The notes under the pieces were generated by a model. It was not told the origin of the DNA and searched no databases. It was given only the letters and a program-made list of their open reading frames with translations. Source: an uncultured Desulfovibrionaceae bacterium (GTDB lineage Bacteria; Desulfobacterota; Desulfovibrionia; Desulfovibrionales; Desulfovibrionaceae). Taken from it: a stretch of DNA of 6,802 nt. The stretch is from contig CASQEL010000108.1 of NCBI GenBank assembly GCA_949427775.1, positions 1 to 6,802 on the forward strand, written 5' to 3'. Below are positions 1-4,349 of this stretch, one piece after another; position 1 is the first letter of the stretch; each line of letters starts with the position of its first letter. The position numbers and the translations under genes were made by a program.

Positions 1-164
1 CGTTCTCCAGAGATTTGCCACATTGAACCTTGGAACCCAACTGCGGCGCGTTTTCTTGTCTTTCAACCCCGGTTCATCTGTCAACTGCTGATAGCTACGT
101 CCGCCTTCAAGGTAGCGCTTACGGCTTTTTTCTTGAAAGGGATAGGATAGTTATTTTCTTGTCT
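1..164 (-). pseudogene. Frameshifted OrfA (helix-turn-helix) fragment of an IS3-type transposase
   Basis: On the minus strand one frame, after a TAA at 167-165, reads RQENNYPIPFKKKAV down to about position 121. The next frame continues as KRYLEGGRSYQQLTDEPGLK and then DKKTRRSWVPRF to the window edge. Joining them needs one missing base near 121-122. The result has the usual OrfA layout: a YPxxFKxxAV opening, a 'YLEGxRSYxQL' first helix and a 'KDKKTxRSWV' recognition helix. Each frame alone is interrupted: the upstream frame hits TGA further on, and the downstream frame has TAA at 153-151. No ATG is present at the expected start. I therefore read it as a dead remnant. Family assignment rests on motif resemblance only. 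A sequencing error could explain the frameshift but not the missing start. Confidence 0.5.
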
Positions 165-166
165 TT
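51..166. repeat. Two copies of a 13-bp direct repeat TTTTCTTGTCTTT
   Basis: Exact copies lie at 51-63 and 154-166, with starts 103 bases apart. A looser relative (TTTATCTTGTCTA) lies near 215-227. On the minus strand the first copy encodes the KDKK stretch of the OrfA remnant, and the second sits where its start codon should be. This may reflect local duplication during decay of the element. Confidence 0.5.
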
Positions 167-176
167 ACTTATGCAG

Positions 177-241
177 TGCCCCATCGGGGTGAGAAAGGTC
201 AGCCTGATGAGCTTTTTTATCTTGTCTACCTCGATGGGGCA
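177..241. repeat. 10-bp perfect inverted repeat (TGCCCCATCG / CGATGGGGCA), extendable with wobble pairs
   Basis: The arms at 177-186 and 232-241 are exact inverted copies. In plus-strand RNA the stem extends inward to 15 pairs (177-191 with 227-241) using two G-U pairs; in minus-strand RNA those pairs become mismatches. No T-run follows the outer stem on either strand, so it is not a convincing terminator for the PilZ gene ending at 281. It may be the tip of the insertion sequence plus an inverted copy. Confidence 0.6.
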
Positions 242-280
242 TATCACATAGCCGAGGAGCCTTTCCAGATGACGTTACTG

Positions 281-916
281 TCATACTGCATTGGTTTGTT
301 CTGCTTCCGCCAGACTTTTTTCCATTTGCATCATGGAAATTTCGATCATCAGATATTCCAGATCCAGACCGGGGGTCGGCGGCGGCAAGATACCGCGTCC
401 CATGCGAGAAATTTCTTCACACCAGACCGTAAGTTCTTTTACGCCTACACGTTCCACATTAAAGAGCTGAAAGCTTTTACTGGATTTGGCTGCCATTCCA
501 CGCGAAGTAACCTTACCGCGCAAGTGGATACGTCCTTTTACTTCGGACGCCCCCAAAAGCGTCACCCCCAAAAAAACACAGCTCAGCGCACACTTGCCCG
601 GCAACGGGCTACGAAGTTTCAGATAGATATAGCAGTGACCGAGCTTGAGACGATGGAGAGGAGGCATTTCACTTTTCGCGATGGAAAAACGTATGCCGGC
701 AGCGGAAATATTTTCAACAAGGACAGAATCCGCACCGTTGATGCTGAACATGTCCGGCCTCTCCAGTTCCTCCAGTTTCAACGTCTGGTCAAGAGCCGGA
801 GGAATGAACCAAAGGGCGAATTCCTTTACCAAACCTGCCGGGGGGGCTACCCGAAAGCTCTGCCGTTGTTCTTTGCCGGAAAAGTTTCCTGCTTGAGGGG
901 ATGTTTTTTTCAGCAT
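281..916 (-). CDS. PilZ-domain protein, probable c-di-GMP receptor
   Basis: The 211-residue protein carries both halves of the PilZ ligand signature: RQSFR at residues 18-22 (RxxxR) and NISAAG at 69-74 (N/DxSxxG). Family knowledge says these bind cyclic di-GMP and change partner interactions, often in motility or surface attachment. The 46 residues between the halves are more than usual, so an insertion or atypical fold is possible. After the likely beta-barrel comes a distinctive tail from about residue 173: GRGILPPPTPG, then a helix rich in Met, Leu and Glu. There is no signal peptide or membrane segment, so it is probably cytoplasmic. The ATG at 914-916 has GAGAG six bases upstream and an in-frame TGA just before it, which fixes the start. 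It is transcribed alone, away from ychF by 283 bases. The partner cannot be told from the sequence. No clear terminator follows the stop. Confidence 0.72.
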   Translation of the reverse strand: MLKKTSPQAGNFSGKEQRQSFRVAPPAGLVKEFALWFIPPALDQTLKLEELERPDMFSINGADSVLVENISAAGIRFSIAKSEMPPLHRLKLGHCYIYLKLRSPLPGKCALSCVFLGVTLLGASEVKGRIHLRGKVTSRGMAAKSSKSFQLFNVERVGVKELTVWCEEISRMGRGILPPPTPGLDLEYLMIEISMMQMEKSLAEAEQTNAV

Positions 917-1065
917 GGGGGGCTCTCATTGGGGCTGTACGGCATAGCCGAAAACTTTTAGAACATCATCTGTCTTCTTATCATAATAGCAAATTTTTTT
1001 AGTAAGGGAAAGCGGAGTTTTTTTGTAAATGAGGGGCAAAAACATAAAATTTTCAAAAAATATCC

Positions 1066-1095
1066 ATTATATACTTATAGAAAATATATGTTGAA
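1066..1095 (-). promoter_or_regulatory. Candidate sigma-70 type promoter of the PilZ gene
   Basis: On the minus strand a perfect TATAAT lies at 1066-1071, with a weak -35 (TTCAAC at 1090-1095, 18-base spacer) in very AT-rich DNA that could act as an UP element. Transcription would begin near 1059, giving a leader of about 140 bases before the PilZ start at 916. The -10 is convincing, the -35 is not. Confidence 0.45.
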
Positions 1096-1141
1096 GTTTA
1101 TTTTTTGATCATACAAATTTCGTATCGTCATAGGCATAATC

Positions 1142-1195
1142 AACCAGAGAGTGCCGTCGCATGGGCAATACCCTGAAAACACCCTCTGGTTTTTT
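1142..1195. terminator. Long hairpin just downstream of ychF, possible bidirectional terminator
   Basis: Arms 1142-1153 and 1180-1191 pair over 12 positions. In ychF-sense (minus) RNA every pair forms, one as G-U; in plus-strand RNA that position is an A-C mismatch. A small GGG/CCC hairpin (1163-1165, 1171-1173) sits in the loop. On the plus strand the stem is followed by six T (1190-1195), which suits termination of antisense transcription heading into ychF. On the minus strand the tail after the stem is only weakly U-rich (TTGATTATG). It begins eight bases beyond the ychF stop, so it is also the natural 3' end structure of the ychF mRNA. Confidence 0.5.
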
Positions 1196-1199
1196 GTGC

Positions 1200-2300
1200 T
1201 CAAACATTGAATAAGAAATGTACGATATCGCCATCATGCATGGTGTAATCTTTGCCTTCCGTACGGAGTACGCCGGCGGTTCTACAGGCGGCTTCCGAGC
1301 CGTGAGTGACATAGTCGTCATAGCTGATGATTTCAGCCCGGATAAACCCCCGCTCAAAATCTGTATGTATAACTCCGGCAGCCTGAGGAGCTTTCCATCC
1401 TTGATGGATGGTCCAGGCGCGGACTTCTTTAGGGCCTGCAGTGAAGTAGCTGGCAAGGCCGAGCGTATGGTATCCTGTTCGGATGATACGTACCAGTCCG
1501 CTTTCTTCGATGCCGAATGACAGCAACATTTCCGCTTGTTCCTCTTCCGGCAGTCCCTGGAGCTCTTCTTCTATTTTTGCACAAATCATGGCGAAACCCG
1601 CTCCACGCTGTTCAGCCAGCGAATGGAGTTGGTTCACATACGCGTTGCCTGTCACGGCGGCGTCTTCATCAACATTGGCGCAGTAGATGACGTGCTTTGC
1701 GGTGATCAATCCCATTTCCCGCCAAGCGGTCATAAAGGCCTCATTGTCCGGAAGCGTAAATGTCAGCGCCGGATGGCCCGCGTTCATGTGCTCCAGGAGC
1801 TGTCCGACATACGTGGCGGCGATCTTGGCGTCCTTATCGCCCTTGGCCATTTTTTGCAGACGTTCCAAGCGCTTTTCTGCGGATTGGATATCTGCCAGCA
1901 AGAGTTCCGTTTCTATGGTTTCAACATCACGCATGGGATTTACGGCGCCGTCAACATGCGTAATGTTTTCATCTTCAAAACAACGTACCACATGAAGAAT
2001 GGCCGCGCATTCCCGTATGGTGGCCAGGAACTGATTGCCCAGTCCCTCGCCTTTGCTGGCGCCGCGCACCAGACCGGCGATGTCGATAAAGTCAACGCTG
2101 GCATTGACGGTTTTTTGCGGTGATACCAGTCGCGTCAAGATGTCCAGCCGTGCGTCCGGAACAGCCACAGTCGCCTTGTTGGGTTCTATGGTACAAAATG
2201 GATAGTTAGCCGCCTGGGCGTTCTGGGCTTTGGTAAGAGCATTGAAGAGCGTGGATTTACCCACATTGGGCAGGCCGACGATACCGATACTCAACGACAT
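1200..2300 (-). CDS. ychF: Redox-regulated/ribosome-associated P-loop ATPase YchF (OLA1 family)
   Basis: The 366-residue product matches the usual YchF length (363 in E. coli). It has G1 GLPNVGKST at residues 9-17, G3 DIAG at 73-76 in the family block DIAGLVRGASKGEGLGNQFL, and NVDE at 209-212. The NxxE form replaces NKxD and gives YchF its ATP rather than GTP preference. A coiled-coil-like helical stretch rich in Lys, Glu and Leu spans about 128-160. The C-terminal TGS domain covers roughly 283-366, including FTAGPKEVRAWT. The family is cytoplasmic, binds ribosomes and is linked to stress and translation control. The start at 2298-2300 is chosen because the family begins MxLxIGIVGLPNVGKST and GGAG lies eight bases upstream. 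The frame stays open for 33 more codons upstream, but those codons run through a terminator and are not family-like. It sits 123 bases after the FlgO-like gene on the same strand. Confidence 0.97.
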   Translation of the reverse strand: MSLSIGIVGLPNVGKSTLFNALTKAQNAQAANYPFCTIEPNKATVAVPDARLDILTRLVSPQKTVNASVDFIDIAGLVRGASKGEGLGNQFLATIRECAAILHVVRCFEDENITHVDGAVNPMRDVETIETELLLADIQSAEKRLERLQKMAKGDKDAKIAATYVGQLLEHMNAGHPALTFTLPDNEAFMTAWREMGLITAKHVIYCANVDEDAAVTGNAYVNQLHSLAEQRGAGFAMICAKIEEELQGLPEEEQAEMLLSFGIEESGLVRIIRTGYHTLGLASYFTAGPKEVRAWTIHQGWKAPQAAGVIHTDFERGFIRAEIISYDDYVTHGSEAACRTAGVLRTEGKDYTMHDGDIVHFLFNV

Positions 2301-2308
2301 GGGCAGAG

Positions 2309-2312
2309 CTCC
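2309..2312 (-). promoter_or_regulatory. ychF Shine-Dalgarno site (GGAG) abutting a terminator U-tract
   Basis: GGAG lies eight bases before the ychF ATG and directly follows the seven-T run of the intrinsic terminator at 2313-2338, with no base between them. It fixes the ychF start at 2300. Confidence 0.8.
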
Positions 2313-2338
2313 AAAAAAAGTGCGGGGCAGGCCCGCAC
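2313..2338 (-). terminator. Strong intrinsic terminator between the FlgO-like operon and ychF
   Basis: On the minus strand GTGCGGG (2338-2332), loop CCTGC and CCCGCAC (2326-2320) form a perfect 7-bp GC-rich stem, followed by seven T (2319-2313). That is a textbook Rho-independent terminator. It can end the three-gene operon upstream. However, it finishes only 12 bases before the ychF start codon, so any ychF transcript with a normal upstream promoter must pass through it. Confidence 0.88.
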
Positions 2339-2365
2339 GGTTAATGTAACTATGGAGAAATGCAT

Positions 2366-2394
2366 GTAGCCGGAAAATGTCGCTTTGGCAATCT
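2366..2394 (-). promoter_or_regulatory. Candidate ychF promoter upstream of the terminator
   Basis: On the minus strand TTGCCA (2389-2394, five of six to TTGACA) is followed after 17 bases by TACATG (2366-2371), a poor -10. If used, the transcript would start about 20 bases before the terminator stem at 2338, placing the hairpin in the ychF leader. Weak evidence; read-through from the upstream operon is an alternative. Confidence 0.3.
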
Positions 2395-2406
2395 TTCAAG
2401 CCAAAG
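2383..2406 (-). repeat. 7-bp inverted repeat CTTTGGC / GCCAAAG after the second FlgO-like gene
   Basis: Arms at 2383-2389 and 2400-2406 with a 10-base loop are exact complements. On the minus strand a short CGACATTTT tail follows, so it could be a weak first terminator. The promoter-proximal arm also overlaps the candidate -35 of ychF, so a binding site for a regulator is possible. Confidence 0.5.
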
Positions 2407-2423
2407 AAAGCTGTGGACCCGCC

Positions 2424-3038
2424 TTATTGCAGACGTGTACGTATGCTGGGGGCGATGATGTTGCTACGCTGGTTGTCCGTGAGAAGAGGACGAACATCAT
2501 CGGTAATAGGGACAGTGCTTGTCCCCATGGCAAGCACATCATTGGTCGGAGTATGGAGCAACCGGATGCTGAAACGCACCTGATCCGGAGTGATGACATA
2601 CGTTCCCACCAGGATGGCTTCGCTGGAAACCTGACGGGTGGCAAGCAACCGGGTGTTGCGGGTAAGGAGCGTCTCTCCCGTGGGTCTGCTGAAGAAAATA
2701 TCCTTGCCCTTGCGCAGTTCTTCAAACTGATATCCGGCATTTACCATCCAGCGGCTGACTTCTTCCGCCATCTGGCGGGCGAGGGGACAGGAAACATCCA
2801 GATTGTTGAGATTGACCGGAACCGTCGCCATGATAGTGAGCCTGCTGCGAATGGCGCGATCTTCCTGGGAACCGGAACCTGTCCATGAAGGGGACTTGCC
2901 GCCGAAACGGAGCATCAATTGCCTGTCCATCTGCTTGGCGATATCGTCGGCAGCCTTGGGCACGTTGCCCGCAGCCCAGGCGACGGCCGGCAGGGACAGG
3001 ATGCAAAACAGAAAAATGGTGGTGAATAGACGTTGCAT
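2424..3038 (-). CDS. Exported FlgO-family protein (third gene of the operon)
   Basis: The 204-residue product starts with a clear Sec signal peptide: a basic MQR, a hydrophobic core to about residue 18, and AWA just before a likely cleavage near 22. There is no lipobox cysteine, so it is probably periplasmic or released rather than lipid-anchored. The rest resembles the FlgO domain: a polar helix about 29-43, CPLARQMAEEVSRWMVNAGY at 84-103, GETLLTRN at 121-128, AILVGTYVITPDQVRFSIRL at 141-160 and VLAMGTSTVP near 168-177. FlgO proteins in Vibrio are outer-membrane factors needed for motility and flagellar stability. The ATG at 3036-3038 is preferred to a TTG 12 bases upstream because GAGAG (3044-3048) lies five bases before it and the signal peptide then begins cleanly. 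The gap from the TPR-like gene is eight bases, so translation is probably coupled. The domain call is from motif pattern only. Confidence 0.78.
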   Translation of the reverse strand: MQRLFTTIFLFCILSLPAVAWAAGNVPKAADDIAKQMDRQLMLRFGGKSPSWTGSGSQEDRAIRSRLTIMATVPVNLNNLDVSCPLARQMAEEVSRWMVNAGYQFEELRKGKDIFFSRPTGETLLTRNTRLLATRQVSSEAILVGTYVITPDQVRFSIRLLHTPTNDVLAMGTSTVPITDDVRPLLTDNQRSNIIAPSIRTRLQ

Positions 3039-3046
3039 AATAACTC

Positions 3047-3409
3047 TCAACGCATAGTGCGGATTAACAGCTCCACGCTTTGCAGCTCTCGCTGCACACG
3101 TATTTTGGCTTCCTCAGTATAACAACTGGACAACGCCAGCAAATATTGCTGGCGGGCCAGTTCAAAACGTCCTTCGTCACGGTAGGTACGGGCTTTTTTC
3201 CAGTAGGCATCGGCAATCGAAGAATCGCCCAGCGCCTTGTCCGAGTTTTTGAAGGACGAAACGGCACTGCCGGCAGATGCATATGTGCCGATGTCGGAGG
3301 AAACCCCTCCGCCGATGGACTGATCGTGCAAATTCATGGCCTGCACGCCATAAGGCAACATATATCCCAGCAATCCCGCCGTTACAAACATCCCTACCAT
3401 AAATCGCAT
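3047..3409 (-). CDS. Small exported TPR-like protein (second gene of the operon)
   Basis: The predicted 120-residue product begins MRFMVGMFVTAGLLGY with a hydrophobic core and a VQA site near residue 24, a credible Sec signal peptide. A Gly/Ser-rich stretch (33-60) follows. Residues about 66-99, ADAYWKKARTYRDEGRFELA then RQQYLLAL, fit one tetratricopeptide repeat, and a further amphipathic helix ends the protein. TPRs bind other proteins, so a scaffold or assembly role in the periplasm is reasonable but not shown. An ATG at 3433 in the same frame would add eight residues, but it directly follows the stop of the previous gene without a ribosome site. The ATG at 3407-3409 has GGAG six bases upstream (3416-3419) and is chosen. 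The gene sits 24 bases after the lipoprotein gene and eight before the second FlgO-like gene. I do not recognise a named family. Confidence 0.75.
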   Translation of the reverse strand: MRFMVGMFVTAGLLGYMLPYGVQAMNLHDQSIGGGVSSDIGTYASAGSAVSSFKNSDKALGDSSIADAYWKKARTYRDEGRFELARQQYLLALSSCYTEEAKIRVQRELQSVELLIRTMR

Positions 3410-3415
3410 ACGCTT

Positions 3416-3419
3416 CTCC
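3416..3419 (-). promoter_or_regulatory. Shine-Dalgarno site deciding the start of the TPR-like gene
   Basis: GGAG six bases upstream of the ATG at 3409 favours this start over the in-frame ATG at 3433, which has only the previous gene's last codons before it. Confidence 0.6.
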
Positions 3420-3433
3420 GTCCAGTGCTGCAT

Positions 3434-4153
3434 TTATTTGGCGCTGCGCGCACGGCTCCCCTGAGAATACTTTTTACTTGAGGAAGCGCCGCTCCATGGC
3501 GCAGGCTTGATCGTCATGGTTCCGCTGCTCATCAACGGTTTGGGGGCAACAGGCTGCGCCGTGCCGGTACCCGTTGCCGTGGCCGCGGGTGCGGCCGTGG
3601 CCGTCGTGAGTTGGGCGACAAGCTCATTGTTTACCAACACCAGCTGGCCGGTGCGCAATACCATGCCGTCCGCCGCCCGCACCAGCCGCGCGTTGACGAA
3701 TACGGCGTCGGGCGTGCGGTAGTAAGTGCCGATAATCAGCGCCGCCCATTTTTCTCCCACGGTATTGACCAACCCCTTGCGCAACAAGGCAAAATCGCCC
3801 TGTTGGGGAATAATGTCAATATATCCGGGCAGGCGATACTCCCGCACAGGAAAGCCACGCTGATTGAATTCGTATATCAGAGACTCGCCCACCAGACGTC
3901 CGAACGGACTGCTCTGCTGTACATTGTCCTGATTGACGAAGGACGTGGGCATGGCCACCAATCCGGTCAGACTCTGATTGGGCATGGTCGCCAACAGTTG
4001 ATCCGCCAATTCCCGGATTTTCAGTTTGAGCTCCTGGGCGTCCACGTATTCCGGGTTTATGGCTGTGACAGGGGCCTTCCAGCTGCTGCAACCCGCCGCC
4101 ATAAGACCGACAAAAAGAAGTCCGAGAAGAAGAAATCTGGCAAAGCTGTTCAT
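3434..4153 (-). CDS. FlgO-family outer-membrane lipoprotein (first gene of the operon)
   Basis: The 239-residue product has a lipoprotein signal: a hydrophobic core at residues 7-18 and the lipobox AAGC ending at Cys22, followed by Ser-Ser rather than Asp, which fits outer-membrane sorting. Residues about 41-180 look like a FlgO domain: a helix ELADQLL, GLVAMPTSFVN at 64-74, SPFGRLVGESLIYEFNQRGF at 82-101, FALLRKGL at 121-128, AALIIGTYYRTPDAVFVNAR at 137-156 and LRTGQLVL. FlgO in Vibrio is an outer-membrane lipoprotein required for normal motility. From about 183 an Ala/Thr/Pro/Gly-rich linker leads to a Ser/Lys/Arg-rich tail ending SRARSAK, which is unlike the domain. The ATG at 4151-4153 has GGAG ten bases upstream. 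A sigma-28 type promoter lies about 50 bases upstream, which independently supports a flagellar role. The identity is by pattern; orthology to Vibrio flgO is not claimed. Confidence 0.82.
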   Translation of the reverse strand: MNSFARFLLLGLLFVGLMAAGCSSWKAPVTAINPEYVDAQELKLKIRELADQLLATMPNQSLTGLVAMPTSFVNQDNVQQSSPFGRLVGESLIYEFNQRGFPVREYRLPGYIDIIPQQGDFALLRKGLVNTVGEKWAALIIGTYYRTPDAVFVNARLVRAADGMVLRTGQLVLVNNELVAQLTTATAAPAATATGTGTAQPVAPKPLMSSGTMTIKPAPWSGASSSKKYSQGSRARSAK

Positions 4154-4199
4154 AAAAAAACGTCTCCAACACGTATGCAGGATATATAACTTATTATTG

Positions 4200-4226
4200 T
4201 TATCGTCCAGGAAGAGAAAAGCTTGA
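4200..4226 (-). promoter_or_regulatory. FliA (sigma-28) flagellar promoter of the FlgO/TPR/FlgO operon
   Basis: On the minus strand TCAAGCTT (4219-4226) and GACGATAA (4200-4207) are separated by exactly 11 bases. Compared with the enteric sigma-28 consensus TAAAGTTT-N11-GCCGATAA, 13 of 16 positions match, including seven of eight in the -10. Transcription would begin near 4193, leaving a leader of about 40 bases before the lipoprotein ATG. A CCCC-TCC-GGGG palindrome (4227-4237) abuts the -35. This links the operon to late flagellar gene expression. Confidence 0.75.
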
Positions 4227-4276
4227 CCCCTCCGGGGCAGAAAATATCCCGGCGGCCTGCAAAGGCGGACCCGGAC

Positions 4277-4305
4277 TTGGCTTGTGCCGGGAAATAGGCT
4301 AGGAA
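4277..4305 (+). promoter_or_regulatory. Weak candidate promoter for ispG-proS
   Basis: TTGGCT (4277-4282) and TAGGAA (4300-4305) are 17 bases apart, matching four and three of six consensus positions. Transcription would start about 35-40 bases before the ispG start. Nothing better is visible in the divergent region, so this is only a suggestion. Confidence 0.25.
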
Positions 4306-4349
4306 TTTCGATTCATCCCTCTGTGCCGTACTTTTTACTCGGGATAGTT

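Larger units (their letters stand above)
1..241 (-). mobile_element. Probable left end of a decayed IS3-type insertion sequence, cut by the window edge
   Basis: Read on the minus strand, this stretch starts at 241 with TGCCCCATCGAGGTAGACAA, the TG-first tip expected of an IS3-family terminal repeat. About 75 bases later comes a broken OrfA-like helix-turn-helix reading frame that runs off the left edge. The distance from tip to OrfA is normal for IS3 elements. The other end of the element, the OrfB transposase and any target-site duplication lie outside the window, so the boundary at 241 is inferred. The tip sequence recurs in inverted orientation at 177-186. The 39 bases from 242 to the end of the PilZ gene show nothing else. 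Confidence 0.4.
917..1199. other. AT-rich intergenic region between ychF and the PilZ gene
   Basis: Positions roughly 955-1140 are strikingly AT-rich compared with every gene around them, with several A or T runs of seven to eight. No open frame of protein-like composition is seen on either strand. I find a promoter-like -10 box (1066-1071, minus) and, at the right end, a long hairpin (1142-1191). The last 140 bases before the PilZ gene would be its transcribed leader. They contain a small CGGC-TAT-GCCG hairpin but no recognisable GEMM (c-di-GMP) riboswitch core. Confidence 0.6.

Noticed and set aside
177..280. Small RNA or tRNA-like gene on either strand
   Set aside because: The inverted repeat gives a stem, but no cloverleaf, SRP, 6S or tmRNA signature and no promoter-terminator pair could be identified.
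176..961. Plus-strand open frame of 261 codons opposite the PilZ gene
   Set aside because: The minus strand encodes both PilZ motifs in a coherent protein with a start and ribosome site. The plus frame has no recognisable motif and crosses the IS boundary.
917..1060. c-di-GMP (GEMM) riboswitch in the PilZ leader
   Set aside because: The conserved core and tetraloop-receptor helices could not be found; only a 4-bp hairpin is visible.
1104..1118. FNR/CRP-like palindrome around TTTGATCATACAAA
   Set aside because: Only the outer four bases are symmetrical; neither the FNR (TTGAT-N4-ATCAA) nor the CRP-type TGTGA half-sites are present.
1536..2123. Plus-strand open frame of 195 codons opposite ychF
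   Set aside because: The opposite strand has complete YchF G motifs and TGS domain. No ribosome site or family resemblance supports the plus frame.
2301..2399. N-terminal extension of YchF by 33 codons
   Set aside because: The extra codons span the terminator hairpin and U-tract and do not resemble YchF. GGAG and the family start support position 2300.
4284..4349. GTG start 22 codons upstream for IspG
   Set aside because: No ribosome site precedes it, the extra residues do not look like IspG, and the ATG at 4350 matches the family start.
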